DNA of 64,000 nucleotides from Rhynchopus sp. YZ270_cl-10 (GCA_964035575.1 OZ037863.1:660001-724000), one strand, 5' to 3'. Shown: positions 32,270-45,808, counted from the first letter of the stretch. The notes: generated by a model from the letters alone, not told the origin. A program made the numbers and translations.

Positions 32270-33191
32270 CTGTGTTCTTTTGGAGAGAGAGGGAGAGAAG
32301 AAGGGGAAAAAAAAAATCGGTGTTAGGTAATTTCCTGAGATATAATGGCGATCATGCGGCAAAGTTTGTGAATTTGAAAAAAAGGAAAAAAGGAAAAAAA
32401 AAAAAAATGTCAGAACCCTACCTTGGTAGGGAATTATCGATAAACAAATTATTATGAGTATAAAAGTACATCTTCAGGGTGTGCAAATATATCAAATTAG
32501 ACTATCAAAAAAAAAAAAAAACAAAAAAAACAAAAACAAAACACACAGACTGTGTCGCATCAATTTATCAGCGTAGCAGATCCTGGTCAAGAAAGGTGCG
32601 CTTTTTTCATTATGAAACCGTATTTGCCAGCTCAGAGGAAAAAGAAAAAATACCTCACGATTTTTTTTGATTTTTTTGTTTCGTGCAATACGCTGTTCTT
32701 CTTCTTTTTTTGGCGTTTTTTGCACAGACTCAACTTTTTTTTTTTTTGTTCCACGACTAAGCTCTGCAAAGCTTAGACTGATAACGCATATGTTTTCTTT
32801 TTCTTTTTGTGTTACTCTCTTTTTTTAGAGGTACAGTAAAAAAAAGAGAAAGATTACAGAACCCCTAGTCCCACCTTGGGTGGGCACTCAGGACGATTGT
32901 CGACACAACCAAATTACACATTGATTATGAAACAGCAGAGACACACAAATCATTTACTGCAACGTTATTCGACTCAAAAGTTTCCCTCCCCCCTTTCCCC
33001 TCTACCCCTCCCATTTTTTCTTTTTGTTGTAAGGTGGCTAAGCGTGCCTTTGCTTAGAGATTCATCTTTCCAACTTTTTTATTTTTTTTATTTTTCCTCC
33101 CTTTTTCCACCGATGTCGGTTGAGAGTTTGTACCTTTCATTATTAAGAACAAAAAAGGCTTTCAATGTTTCATTTTGTGTGCAATGCTACA

Positions 33192-33231
<40 letters not shown>

Positions 33232-33410
33232 ACTAGAGAAAGAAGAGGAGGGTGTATTACAAAATTTAAATTCCAGAGGATACCCTAAGGGTGGAGGATC
33301 TTTACATTATAACCACCACCGTAAAAAAAAACCCCCAGCTAGGCTGGGGTATTAGGTTCCTTTCATTTTTCAAATTTTTCTTTTCAAAAAAAAAATAACT
33401 ACTTCCGTAC

Positions 33411-33482
33411 AACGGCTTCGGCCACCATCGAGTACACCCTAGGTTCCCCAAGCGGGTCCTCAGGCGATTGTCGACACAAAAA
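33411..33482 (+). repeat. Dispersed repeat D, copy 3
   Basis: ACGGCTTCGGCCACCATCGA, then GTACACCCTAGGTTCCCC and GGCGATTGTCGACACAAA. Confidence 0.6.
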
Positions 33483-34458
33483 AAAACACTCTCTTTTTTC
33501 CCTCCTCTACTCCCCTTTTTTTGGTATTACCCGGTACTCCCCACTTCCAATGATAACTCAGAACGAATGATTGCAGACTCTTATTAAGACAGTTGTGTAA
33601 AAAAAAAAAAATGGCTAAGGGAGAAGAGAAGCCGGTCCATTTTTTTTTTCGCAACCTTTTTTTATAAAAAGTCTGCGTCGTTGCTTTTGTGAGGCGCGAA
33701 GATCCGATATTTTTTTTATTTTTGATATGTTTTTTTTGTTCAGTGCTTTTTTGCGTGGCTCTGGGGTACTAGCAGATCGGGGGAGCTTTTTTTAAAAAAA
33801 ATATTATCGACCATTCCTTTTGGCACATCAGTGTGTTTGCTCTCTCTTTCTCTGCAATGGTTTGTCTCCCGCCCCGAGCATCTGCCTGCCTTACAACGGG
33901 GTAGAGAAGGTGAATCTTCAATCTTTAAAAAAAAATCTAGCTTTTTCCGCTGTCTATTATAAAGGTGACTAAGTCGTGTCATTTTTATAAAACTTTTTTT
34001 TTCAGAGCGAAAGGAAACTGAAGGTTTTGTGATCATCCCCTATGGTTTAAAAAAAAAATGTGTGTGTAGGTGTACTGTGTTTTCCCCGGCTTGTTTTTAG
34101 ATAAACAAACCCGATCAGAACATTTTTGGGGTAATTTTTTATTTTTACCCCATTTTTGTGATTGGTGAACGATGTGATCTCTGTTTGCAAAAGGTGAGAA
34201 AAGAAAAGAAAAAAGAAAAAGGAGAGGGGCGAGGGAGCATGGAGGAATCTACCCTTCTTTGTCTCTCTCTTTTTTTGTTTTTTTTTATATTTTTTCTCAT
34301 CATGTTTTTTGTACGAAGATCTGTCGAAAAATGTGTGGATTTCAAGGGACGAGGTGTGTGTGGTTAATTTTGTCCGCCACTGTTGCGTTTTACGCTCAAA
34401 AAGATGTGCTTTTCTAGCGTTTCATCTTTGATTTTATTTTTCTTCCTTTTTTTCTTCT

Positions 34459-34558
34459 ACCTGATTTTTACCCCGCGTATAGGCGCGTAAAGGCGTGTAC
34501 GGACCTATACGGCCCTATACGCGCCTTTACGCGCCTATACGCGGGGTAAAAATCAGGT
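34459..34558. mobile_element. 100-bp near-perfect hairpin element, copy 1
   Basis: The arms ACCTGATTTTTACCCCGCGT, then ATAGGCGCGTAAAGGCG, are almost fully complementary to the right half ending GGGGTAAAAATCAGGT. A shorter, diverged copy with the same ends lies at 51229-51314, so this is a mobile or duplicated unit rather than a unique structure. Confidence 0.75.
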
Positions 34559-35145
34559 GGTCATAGTTCCACACAACAAAAGCAAAAAACCGCACCCTCC
34601 CCTACGTTTTAATTATTTTTTTTTTCAGTATGATTTCCCCCTCCCCCATACCACACCATCCATTACCCCTTCCTCCCTTCCCCAAAGCAAGAGTTTCGAT
34701 TGTGTTTCAATATCCATATTTTTTTTATAACTTCCAGAACACAACTGCCTTCCCTCCCCCAGTTTTTTGTTGATATAAGCAAAAAACCCATATTTTCCAC
34801 CAAAAAAAAAAAAAAAAAAAGCAGAACTCAAGTCATCCGCGGGTAATTGTGTATTCCTGATGTAGGTTTTTACGATCAAAAAAAGGATAGGTCACAAATC
34901 TCTGTACGATACTATTTTTTTTGATATTTTCTTTTTATGGTTCAACAAAAAAACAGATATTAGGATATACAACATTAGCCCATCCTCCTCCCTCCTCCCT
35001 CCTCCCTCCAAAACCGTTCGTTCAGGTCGATGAGCGTTATTTTTTGGTTAGATTCCTTTTTTATTTTTTTATTTTTTTGAGGGGGCGGGATTTCCTCTCT
35101 AATCCACTCCTCCTTTGGGGGGACAATACGCTATATTTTGTTTTG

Positions 35146-35200
35146 AGTGCCTGCGTCCTCCGATGTACGGGATACGTTGCATTTTCAACATCTCTTTTTT
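35146..35200 (+). repeat. Dispersed repeat B
   Basis: GTGCCTGCGTCCTCCGATGT, then ACGGGATACGTTGCATTTTC, then a poly-T run. It ends about 15-20 bases before the target duplication of the adjacent hAT-type element. Confidence 0.65.
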
Positions 35201-35222
35201 TTTTTTTTTTTTTTTTGGAGGG

Positions 35223-35958
35223 CAGTGTTTCCCAGCATCTCACCTAACTCTGAAAATAGGTGAGATTTTGCGGTTTTGCGGGTTTTTGTATAGGTGTGGC
35301 GAGCCCGGGCGCGCTTCGCGCGCCCGGGTCCCCACCTTAGCTCAAGTTGGGGGCCTCCGGCGGAATGTGAGAATTTCTCGGAGTTCGGCACTTCATTGAT
35401 ATTTGTGCCAGGCACACGTGGTACACGAATTATCAGTAACCTCAGTACATTTACAAAATAAACGGCAGTCATGGCAGGCATGGCACCCAAGCGAAGCCAC
35501 GGTACGCAACATTTCTAAAAATTGTTGACATAAATGTCACTGTCGTTGGAAGATTGGGGGGTCAGCTTGTTTTTGTGCCCAAAATTTCTCAGCACTGCTG
35601 ACCAGGGGCATTGGGAACAGGGATTTTTGCGGAGCAAAAAAAAAATCAAACAAATGGCGCCGCAGGCGAAAAAAAATTAGGGTACAGTGTAAAAATCTAT
35701 CTTTTTTACAGCACATAGTCACACACCTAACCCTTTTTTGCGGAGCAAAAAAGGGAAAATGGCGCCGCAGGCAAAAAAAAATTGGGGTACAGCCTGGATG
35801 GTGCGGTCAGCAACCCAGTTCCCCATGGTACTCCCGTGGTTCAACCATGATTTTTTTTTTTTTTTTTTTTCCTGCAGGTGAGATTTCTCACCTCACTTTT
35901 TTTTTTTTTTTTTTTTTGTGAGATTTCTCACCCCAAAATCTCACCGTGGGAAACACTG
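35223..35958. mobile_element. Non-autonomous hAT-type DNA transposon (736 bp)
   Basis: Terminal repeats CAGTGTTTCCCA and TGGGAAACACTG are exact, and an identical 8-bp TTGGAGGG flanks both ends (35215-35222, 35959-35966). CAGTG..CACTG ends with an 8-bp duplication are classic hAT features. There is no transposase frame. The interior holds a GCGCGCTTCGCGCGC hairpin, the GGTACGCAACATTTCTAAAA repeat, and two direct copies of an ATGGCGCCGCAGGC block. Confidence 0.9.
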
Positions 35959-36188
35959 TTGGAGGGTCATTTAGGGACCACGTCTTCCGCTCACCACCCA
36001 CCCACCCCCTTTTCCCCCCCTTAGCTACGTGTGATGAGAAAACCTGATTTTTTTTTTTTAAATTTTTTTGTACTTCCTATTTCGAATAGAAAGTATATCA
36101 AAAATATTTGTTAAGGAGGAAGCAACGCCCTAATTATTCTGACTCAGTTTTCTTCCTTTTGTATTCCCCTTTTTTTTTTCTTTTTCCA

Positions 36189-36230
36189 AAGATGACCTCA
36201 GCACCCATGAAGCTCAGGATCATCTTAATT
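36189..36230 (+). repeat. Diverged family A repeat
   Basis: AAGATGACCTCAGCACCCAT, then GAAGCTCAGGATCATCTTAA and a T tract. Confidence 0.45.
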
Positions 36231-36599
36231 TTTTCTCATTTTTTTTTGTTCAAAATATGTTTATTGTCTTTACACAAAAAGATTCTGACTGTGTCCCAGA
36301 TCAGAATCACCGGCCTAAGGTCAAAATGGTTCCTGTTTTTTTCATTAGAAGCAACAGGAATAAATACCTCTGGTTCTCTCGAGTATCCAAGTAGCCAGAT
36401 CTTTCTTCCCCCCCTGTACGATAACAAATTTGTGATCAAAGGTTACTCTAAAAACAGAGGTTTTAGGATGATCGGACAAAAAAAAGCCCCCCCACACCAG
36501 GCCTAAAGCTAAATAGGGGGGTCCGGGAGGCCAAATGTCCAAAAAGGGAGTAAATAAAGGGGGGGAATTGGGGGTACGTTTTTGGGCTCCAAAAGCCTC

Positions 36600-37052
36600 C
36601 ATATTTGCATTTTTGAGCTCAACCCAGTCTGTGGTGGGGTCAATATGAAAAAAATGGACAAAATTTTAGTGACTTAAATTTTCGCAAAATATGAACCCAT
36701 ACTCGTAAACAAGGGTCATTTTCAGGAAAATTCGGAAAATTCCGAGATTTGGAAGCAATTTTTCTCCTGAAAATCAGTGGGTTTTCAGCCCCAAAACATA
36801 CCGCGATTGGAATTTCCGGAATCCGTCCGCGCTGTGGTGGGGTCACTTTGCCGAAATGGCCAATTTTTTGGTTTTGGTCAAAATCCATGTGGGTAAAGAG
36901 GGCCAATGTAAATCCCACCAGATTTTCTCTCCCTGATCCTGACGTCTTGCATGAAAATGCAAGAAAACACCGGCATTTGCATTTCCGGAATTCGTCCGTT
37001 CTGTGGTGGGGTCAATTTGCCGAAATGGACAAGTTCTTGGTTTTGGTCAAAA
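36600..37052 (+). repeat. Three direct copies of dispersed repeat N
   Basis: Units at 36600-36672, 36804-36885 and 36969-37052 share CGGCATTTGCATTTCCGGAA, GTGGTGGGGTCAATTTGCCG and GAAATGGACAAGTTC blocks. Other copies lie at 28408-28480 (+) and 46661-46730 (-). Confidence 0.7.
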
Positions 37053-38931
37053 CCCGTCAGTGTAAGGTAAAGGGGGCAAGTGTTTGCCTGTAGAAACTGG
37101 AAGGGAACAGGCAGCGCCGCAGGCGCACGGTAACCAACTTTTTTTTTTTTTTTCCTTTTCTTTTTTCTCCTCTTTCTTTTGACTTTCCGAGCCAATTGCG
37201 TTCCACGGCGGGGTCACATGTACATGCAAGTCCACTATGTGGTGGTCTTACTCAACAATATTAGAACTTCTGGTTTCTTAATGAAATCCCCGTACTGCAA
37301 AAAAAAAAACGTTCCTACCAAAACCCCCAAAAATCCCGGGATGAGGGATGGACTTTAGCGCGAGCCCTGGTGCCGCCGCAGGCGGCTTTTTTTTTTTCCA
37401 AACCATCCCAAAAAGGCTGTTTTTCGACGATTTGACACTCGATCTTTTCATATATTTTTTTTACGGTCACTTTAGTCACCAAACTTACCCCCTAAGTAGC
37501 CTGCGGCCTTCGTGCAAATAAAGGGGGGGAACCAGTACTTTTTCTTCGTGCAAATAAAGGGGGGGAACTCATTTTCAAAAATGTCGGGAGAAAGGAGGCG
37601 ATTTAGCTTTTGGCCTGCCCCACACACCCCCCCTTTTTTTTTTCCTTTTCGACACCGCTGGTTCTGCCGGCTCCCCATTCAGCGATTTATCAAGAAAAAT
37701 TGCTGTACAGGCATGCATCCAGCGAGGGTAGGAAGGGAATTTTTTTTTTCTTTCCATTCTGAGTATCAAAAATCGATTAAATCAGTAGTCCAAGAATTTG
37801 CCTTTTTCTTCTTCTTCTTCTTTTTTATTTTTTGCTTTTCTTTCTACCTTTTTTATCATACGTCACGTAATGGGCAGGGGAGCAAGGGGAGGAGGTGGTG
37901 GGAGGAGGGAGTGACCTATCAGATAGTGACCTTCCTTTTTTCCCCCCTCCCTCTTCTTTATTGCACCACCAAAGGGTACGTTGTGTAGAAGGATACTTTC
38001 ATCAAATGTGCAAACACAGACCCTTCCCATTCCCTTTCCCTTTTTCCTCTCCATTTTCCCGCCCCCCACCCCCCCAATTTTATTTTATCCAAATTTTCCA
38101 CTTTACAAACTTATTACTGGAGCGTTTCATCGCGTTCCAAGCAAGCTTTTCGGAACTGCTGGAGGGTGTTTTTTTATTGCCTTCATCTCCCCCTTCCTTT
38201 TTTTTTTGTTCTGCATTTACTGACACACTCTGTATCTTGATCGCTGCCCTTTTAGGGGGGAAAACGCGTATCAGAATATGACAGAGCGTGATTCTGTGTT
38301 TACAAACTATTCAGTTTTGCAGGGGAAAAAAAGGGGGTAGGGGAAGTGTGGGTAATGTGAAAACGCCCTTCTTCAGTACAATATGGCTAAATGAAATTTA
38401 GCTGAACGATTGCATACAGAGCTTTACCCCCCTTGGTGTGAAGTTATTGTTCAAAACATGAAAGTGTATTTTTTTCTTCTTTTTTTTTTTGCAAACTGAA
38501 GTTGGCAAAAAAAAAAAAAATCGTGCACTATTCAATTACAATTTTATCAACAAATTATAGTGGAGCTCATCCTCGGGGGTGTCTACACTAATACAAAAAA
38601 ATTTCCCCCCCCGCTTCCGTTTTCGGAATCCCATATCAAAAACCCGACCCCTGGTTTTGGTCCACAAATATTAAAAAAAAAATCAAACACCGTTTCTATT
38701 ACTACTATTAAAAAAAATGTTTTGATTTTTTTTTGTTTTATTCATAAAATCCCACACACACACACACACACACCCGCATTCACGAATGCTAGCATTTCAT
38801 TTAGTTTTGTTTGTTCGTTTATTTTTCCTTTTATTTTCTATTATACAGTACGAAAGACTTGTCTCGAGAAGTTGTCAGAAAAAACGGTTAAAACTATCAA
38901 TTTTCCTTATTTTTTTTTTGAAAAAAAAGAC

Positions 38932-38997
38932 AGTGGAGATTGCACAACTGTGGCAACACAACCGAGGCAACTACACTACTCCAACAATTTATCAAAA
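38932..38997 (+). repeat. Dispersed repeat M
   Basis: GTGGAGATTGCACAACTGTG, then GCAACACAACCGAGGCAACT, then ACACTACTCCAACAATTTAT. Confidence 0.75.
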
Positions 38998-39425
38998 AAT
39001 ATGATGACTTCTTCTCGGTATAAGGGCAGTCTTAGAAATACACCTTCATTTCAAGAACCTTGAAAAGAATGTCCCTTGGGGACATTCGTTTATCGAGTTT
39101 GTATTTTTTTTTTGATTTTTTTTTTTTTTTTTTTGTTGTTTCTACATTTTATAAGACAAACAAAGTTGCGTGTCTACAAAAATAAAATCAGATACGCACT
39201 TCACTCTTATTTGCATTATTCATTATTTATGTTTTTTTTTTCAGCATATATTTTTTTTGCCATTTTGTTAGCGTTTTCATTTTGCACCAGTTTGCTTTTT
39301 TTCATTTTGTCCTTTTTTTTTTTACCGTCGTACAATCTTTACGCATTACGCGTTACACCACGCTCATGATTGAATATCACATAGTATGTACCAAATTTTA
39401 CAAACTCTGGCTGGATATTTTGACA

Positions 39426-39532
39426 TACCGTATTCTAATACAAATTATCGACCGTAAAAAATGTTCGACCTTTTTCAGGATTTTTCTGTTCGACCTTTTT
39501 TTTACGGCCGATAATTTGTACGATTACGGTAA
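39426..39532. repeat. Inverted-repeat element H, copy 2
   Basis: Outer arms TACCGTATTCTAATACAAAT and inverted ATTTGTACGATTACGGTA. It has the internal pair of TTCGACCTTTTT blocks and the TTTTTCTG spacer seen in the other copies. Confidence 0.7.
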
Positions 39533-39597
39533 TCCAAACAACGCCTTTTTGTGCAATTTCCACATGGCTGATACTGTGCCGATAACGATTTGAAATA

Positions 39598-39641
39598 AAG
39601 GTGACAAAAAAAGCACGAGAGGCTTAGGTTCATCTCATAAC
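39598..39641 (+). repeat. Family A repeat
   Basis: AAGGTGACAAAAAAAGCACG, then AGAGGCTTAGGTTCATCTCA. A second, diverged copy is at 39861-39897 (AAGTGACTAAGCACAAAAGG). Confidence 0.65.
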
Positions 39642-40629
39642 CATTTATATACCCCGTTTTTTTCTTTTTCAAAAAAAAAATGCTTTCCGTTCTTCCTGGA
39701 TTGAAAGTAATATTGCTAAGCATACTATGATCGCATTTCCTGAGTACCTATGGCATCAAACTATTCCGTCAGATTTATCAAAAAAAAAAGTTGCCCTGGG
39801 TTTCAGAGGGAATATCATTTTATTGAAGGAAAAAAAAAAACCCCCCTCTTCCCCATTATTAAGTGACTAAGCACAAAAGGCTCTCATCTTATAAACCTTT
39901 CTTTTCTGGTGATTTTTGGAAATCGGTAAAACGACCTGTCAAATATCGACACCTCTGGAGCACCATAATTTTCCCCCCCCATCTTTTTTTTTTTTATTTG
40001 GAATGGTAATCTGTATCATCATAACCGTTGAACACAGTGCACACATCAGTCATCATGCGCTATATTTAATTGCGTATTTGGTGTGCTTCACATCCCAATC
40101 CCCATATTTAAGAGAGAAAAAAAAAAGCTCAAATTGAAAGGGTAAACTATTTTTTTTTTTTGTTCTTCTAAAAAAAACGAGAACTTTATCATAATTAGTG
40201 AGATGTATCATTTTTTTTTTTACATCCTTTTGTATGCTTTCTCTTCGGAGAGAAAGTATGCGAAATTGATTATTTTGCTTTTTTTTTTAGCTGTACCCCC
40301 GTCTCCAATTCTCCGACCCTCTTCTGCCCCCCCTTTCATTGTTTAGATGTGTGTCTCTCTCCCCCCCTCCATCTCTTCATGAGACCAATACCATCTATTC
40401 AATGTTCCTTTCGTTTTGTTTCAAATAAAACAAAAAAAAAAAAAAAAAAAGGGTTGCGTTTTTTTTTTGTCAGAGACAGCGTTTTTTTAAAAAAAATATC
40501 CTTTTTTTTTTGTGCAGGTTTTAATCTGTATGATAGATAGTGCATGAGAGACATATTTATTATACAGTTTGGTGTTTTGTGATATCACCCTAAAAAAGCA
40601 ATCGAAGGCGAAAGGGTGGGAGTCAAGAA

Positions 40630-40772
40630 ACACCAATTTTTTTCTTCTTTTTACACGGTGGTGTCTGCCCAAAATGGGTGGACCCTTTTGGGCAGACTCT
40701 TTAAGCGGCCCTCCGCCTGAAGATTCTGCCCCAAAAGGGTCCACCCATTTTTTGGGTGGATTCCATTGGTGT
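40630..40772. repeat. Imperfect hairpin, about 140 bp
   Basis: GGGTGGACCCTTTTGGGCAG pairs with CTGCCCCAAAAGGGTCCACC. The outer CACCAAT and ATTGGTG also pair. Confidence 0.6.
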
Positions 40773-41178
40773 AGGCTGCAGTGTTGAGCTCTGACAATAC
40801 TATCATCACTATATAAAAAAGAGAATCGTACAATTTTATTGATGGTTTTTTCATAAAAATGGATGATGATAATGCCCAGAGAGAAGGGGAAAAAAACGGG
40901 GATTTTTTTTCTCCCCGGTGAGATATTTAGAAGAGTGATTGTCGAAAACAAAAAAAAGCAACAAAAATATTTTTCAAAAAAAAAAAAATTATGAAACGCA
41001 GAAGGAAGACAGAAAAAAGCGAGAATTTCCCCATTTTTTTTCTTCCTTCTTTCCTCCCTCAAATTGTAGCTGCACAATGCTCTAATGCAACACTCAAAAA
41101 TGACCTAACGAGATGGTTGTACACAATGACCTATCTACCTTGACTTATGGTTTCACCATTGGCTTACAACCAACTATT

Positions 41179-41221
41179 TCTTTCTGTCTCCCCTCCACTA
41201 CACACCCTACACACACTCCAG
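41179..41221 (+). promoter_or_regulatory. Candidate splice acceptor upstream of astacin 2
   Basis: TTTCTGTCTCCCCTCCACTA continues to CACACACTCCAG, about 170 bases before the ATG. Confidence 0.25.
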
Positions 41222-41392
41222 AATTGACACCACAAGAAAAAAACGCAAACAATCTGGTCAATATCTTCAGCGTTTTGACGGGGTGGGGGTCACGCAGTTC
41301 TTTACCAAAAAAAATAATATAGCGATACCACATTCTCGGATTTGTCCATCATACATACCCATCCCAACTCCAAAAATCTTCTCAACTTGACC

Positions 41393-44300
41393 ATGCAAAC
41401 TATTGCCTTTATATTATGCGTGGGAGCGGTGCCTTCTTATAGGATTGTTGAAGGTGACATTCAGGTACCTCTTGAGAGAAGTGCAGAGGTACAGGGAAAC
41501 TCCGGAGTCAACCAGGCAGTGCACCTCTGGCCTTTGGGGCAGATACCGTACTACATCGAGACAGCGGGGACCAATCCGAGCAATCCCGCTTCCTTTTTGC
41601 TGGCGGAGTATGAGCCTATGGTGGTGGGCGCCGTGGCGCATTGGGAGGAGAAGACGTGCATCCGGTTTACGCGGTACAACCCGGGCACCTTGAGTCCGCC
41701 GTACGCCTTCTTCATCAGTGATCTGGACAAATGCAACTCACCCCTCGGTATTAGCCAAGTCGACGGCAAGAACCAGATCAATCTCTCCAACATGTGTGGC
41801 ATAGGTGCGTCCATCCATGAGATCGGGCACACCCTAGGTCTCTCGCATGAGCAGGCAAGGAACGACCGTGATGAGTTCATCTACTACGACGCGTCGCAGG
41901 TGTGGATTGTTTCTCCTCTCCCCCCCTTTTTTTTGTCCGGGGGTTCGATAACCCTTTACCTGCGTCTCAGAGGCGTTTGCACTATCAACTTTATTTTTGG
42001 GGGTCTTGTCTTACTACCTTTTAGAACCACCCTTCCTCTTGTAAACCCACACAAAAAAAAAAACAGTACGTTACCCCTAACGGACACACCCCCTTTTCCA
42101 ATCTAACACCATTTTTAAACAACAAAAGGCTCAGGATTCATCTGATAAACTTTTTTTTTCTCCCCCCCCAAAAGCCCCCCTCTCCCTCAGGTCAAACCCG
42201 GATTTGGTCCCCAATTTGACAAAACCGGACCTAACGGGCGTGCGATAGGACCCTACGACTACGGCAGCATCATGCACTACAGCGCTAACGGCTTTGTTGT
42301 CGGCTCACTTCCTACACTGGTCTCACCTGTCCCCATCGGGCAACGGGAGGGGCTGTCTAAGGGAGACATTGGCACCATCCACTTCATTTATAATCAGTGT
42401 TCCGCCTCGTTTGACGCCCCACTGTGCATGGCGTCGAGGGAGCAGACACAGACACACCTGATCCCTTATGGGAAGAGGTGGAGTGTTGAGTTCAACTCTG
42501 TGTACACTGCGGGGTCGATGCTGCGCATTGGGGTGGACTCTGATATCACAGGGATTGAGGTCCTCCGAACCGGAGAAGGGACAGACACTGCTACTACACA
42601 GGTCTACTTTACACCTTCCGTTGCTTCGCAGGGCGCAACGTTCTACATTGCAGCATCATTTGAAGATAGAGGCCGCTCTGTCACATGCCGTGTCGAAGTT
42701 AAAGTTGCAGATTCCGATTCAGTTTGTCTAGGACTCCCCGCTACAGATCCCAATGTATGCTCAGGTCGTGGCGTCTGTGTCAGCAATCCCCTTGAGCCTT
42801 GTCAATGCAATGCGGGATTTGGAGGATTAGATTGTCTAGGTTACAGCTGGTGTCCCAAAAACCTGATTGATGCGTTCGATGACACCCAAGGCGTCTGGGT
42901 TCCAATCGGCGATGATTCAGGAAAGGACACATCATTTTTTGCGAAGGGCGGCGGTTCACTTCGAATTCAAGGTTTAACAATGGGCAACCCGAATACAGGG
43001 TATTTGGAGTTGCAGAAAAACACGAAGCCGGAGAGGGTGTCTTTTTACATTGCTGCGATGCAGATTTATGATGGGACGGCCCCGGGGTTGCAGTTGATGG
43101 GAGGGGATGGGTCGACCTCGTGCCTGCAGTTGTCGTATCTTGAAACGCCGGACAAAGTTTGGTCAATTGAAGGGGTTTCTGCAGGAGTAGTTGCCGAGAG
43201 AGGACGGTTTTATCACTTTGACCTCCACATAGATTGGGTCAACTATCAGGTTAACGCATATATCAACGGCAAGACCGAACTCCTTGGGGTTCCATTCGGT
43301 TCAACTGGCGGCTGCGTCAACGGCCTCAACGAAGGAATCAAACAGGTGGTTTTCTTTGGATCAGGCTGGCTCGACGAATTCCATCTCTGGTGCACCTCAT
43401 ACGTTAAAATGAGTGGCAGCGTTCTCAGCAGCCAGCTGCACCAAAGCCATCTCGTGGCAGGAGGGAAATCGATTACACTAACATTAGTCGGCGACTACGA
43501 TGAATGGATCGACACACCCGACAGCAAAGACAAGCTTCTTGCCTCAATGCAGGGTACCGGGCCATACAATGCTGGATGGAATGCATTCAAATCAACCATG
43601 TTGGGGCAAGACCAGGTCACGTTTAATGGCGCCTCTGCCGTCATTGGGCCGTTCCTAGCTGCGCCACTGTATGGCTATGATGCACAGGAAATGGTAAACT
43701 TCGAGCTAACAGCCGGGATGTTCCGATCAGGGAAAACCCCAGAGTGGCTACCCCACGACCTCGAATTTCAAATACCCGGGGTGTGCTCGTTGACACTGCG
43801 CAAATCCTTTGATTCTGAGGTCGACAAAACAGGGGCAATGGGCATTGACACTGTGGTGAAGAAGGAGGGGGCGGGGGCAGGGTTGCTGTCGTCGTTTGTA
43901 CAGTCGTATGAGGCTGGTGACGTGCAGGCCGAGGCGTTGCGGTTCTTCTGCTATGTTGAAACGGGGAATGCGCAGTTCCAAGTGCAGCTGATGTCCACAG
44001 AGAAGACAAGCACCCTCGATTTTTGGATCGCAAACGGCGAAATGACAGTCACAGCAGGCAGCACCGAAACACTTCTCAACGTGCAGGCGATGGTGTGGTA
44101 TGAGGTCGAGTTTGTGTTCGACTGGGACGCACAGACATTCGACATCTTCGTCGACAAGGCACAGCTCCGCACAGCTATGGCCCTCCCCTTTGCCTTCATA
44201 AACATCCGTACACTCAACACGGGTTCCATAGAGCCAGGCACCCGCATTGACGAGCTCACCCTCGCCTGTCGCTACAGAAAGCCTGTCTTCGTTACATCAC

Positions 44301-45808
44301 CCGAAAAGCCCTTAATAGGCCTCAGTGTGAACCTTGTGCAGATCCACGCAGGGTCCGAGCGTGTGTCAGTGGAGGACGAAATAGCGATTGTCCCAGTGAC
44401 GACCAACAACTGCCTAGACGCGGATGCGCTGTGTGCACCGCTTGGTGCCTGTTCAAAGACGGCTGGCGCAATGTTTTCTGTGTTGGAGGGTTCAGTGATC
44501 ATATGGAATGCAGGTACGTTGCCGAAGCTCAACACCGACAAGACGTTTGCGGTGTGCATCAAGAGTGTGTCGACAGGGGCGTGGGTGCAGCTGGACGGTG
44601 TCTTGGAAGTCGTACGCACGACGCCTGCACCGGCCACCGACGCACCGCCTTCGTTTGCGCCAAGGACAACAGCGCCAGACACGGAAACGCCACCCTCAAC
44701 ACTGGCACCGACAAGCGCACCGAAGACATCAGCACCAGCAACCTTCGCACCCCTGCAACCCGGTGACACAAACCCACCCAGCACACAGCCGCCAGCCACG
44801 CTCGCCCCGCTGCGTCCCGGAAACACAAACCCGCCAGCCACATTCGTCCCCGCCCGGCCCGGTACCACAAACCCACCAGCAACCTTCGCACCCCTGCAAC
44901 CTGGTGACACAAACCCACCCAACACACAACCGCCAGTCACGTTCGTGCCTCTGCGCCCTGGGAATACAAACCCGCCAGCCACATTCGTCCCCGCCCGGCC
45001 CGGTACCACAAATCCACCAGCAACCTTCGTGCCACTACGCGCTGGGACCACCAACCCACCCAACACACAACCTCCGGCTACTTGGGTACCACTTGTCAAT
45101 GGAATCACCAACCCACCTCAAACACAGCCACCCGCCACTTGGACACCGCTTATCAGTGGAACCACCAACCCCCCCGACACACAACCTCCGTCCACTTGGG
45201 TACCACTTGTTAATGGAACCACCAACCCACCCAACACGCAACCTCCCGCCACTTGGGTGCCACTTGTCAAGGGAACCACCAACCCACCTGAAACACAGCC
45301 GCCTGCCACTTGGGTGCCCCTACGCGCTGGGACCACCAACCCACCCAACACGCAACCTCCGTCCACTTGGGTACCACTTGTCAAGGGAACCACCAACCCC
45401 CCCAACACACAACCTCCCGCCACTTGGGTGCCACTTCGTGCTGGGATGACAAACCCACCTGCGACTGGAGCACCGCTGACAGGGCTGCCGGAGGGGGCGA
45501 CGTACTCGCCTAGCCTGGGTGGTGCTGAGAACGACGACGACGATGACGATGGCGACGTGTTGTGGATTGTGCTCATTGCGGTTGGCAGTGTCGCGCTGCT
45601 GGGCATGCTGGCCGGGTGCGTGTACTTTGTCATGAAGCCTCCCCCGGCACAGCAAGCAAAAAGCTTCGGGTCACCCAATTGGGAGCCAATGAATGAGTCG
45701 CAGATGTCGCAGATGAGCCCCATGGGAAGCGCCTCGCTTCTTGAATCAAAGCCTGGCGCCTTCGTCGCAGGTTCAGAAGGGATATTAATCGAATCGGCGC
45801 TGCTCTGA
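41393..45808 (+). CDS. Second membrane-tethered astacin-type metalloprotease (two exons)
   Basis: A paralogue of the protease at 21.7 kb. The CDS is 41393-41899 joined to 42191-45808 (1374 residues). The first exon starts at the only good ATG, giving signal-like MQTIAFILCVGAVPS, then GDIQVP. The zinc site HEIGHTLGLSHEQARNDRD is at 142-160. The intron (41900-42190, GT..AG, phase 0) falls between DASQ and VKPGFGPQFDKTG; alignment with the other astacin (DFSQ-IKSG) fixes it. The Met-turn SIMHY follows in exon 2. EGF-like, laminin-G-like and Cys modules follow in the same order as in the paralogue. The stalk is different: roughly 20-residue units such as PPATWVPLVNGTTNPPNTQ instead of ATDAP. A hydrophobic helix (VLWIVLIAVGSVALLGMLAG) and a short tail end it. 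All catalytic residues are present. Confidence 0.92.
41900..42190 (+). other. Spliceosomal intron (291 bases) containing a family A repeat
   Basis: Bounded by CAG|GTGTGG and CCCTCAG|GTC. Its 3' third holds GGCTCAGGATTCATCTGATA, then AAAC and a C/T tract (42124-42150 onward), the 3' half of the family A repeat found in spacers. Here that unit supplies a branch-point-like CTGAT and the pyrimidine tract. Confidence 0.9.

Larger units (their letters stand above)
27464..41392. other. 13.9-kb spacer between the two astacin genes
   Basis: No convincing long gene. It holds nested inverted-repeat elements at 28.07-31.23 kb, a hAT-type element at 35.2 kb, hairpins at 34.5 and 40.7 kb, inverted element H at 39.4 kb, and many short repeats, in very T/A-tract-rich DNA. 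Weak exon-like stretches on the - strand near 31.9-32.3 kb are listed separately. Confidence 0.5.
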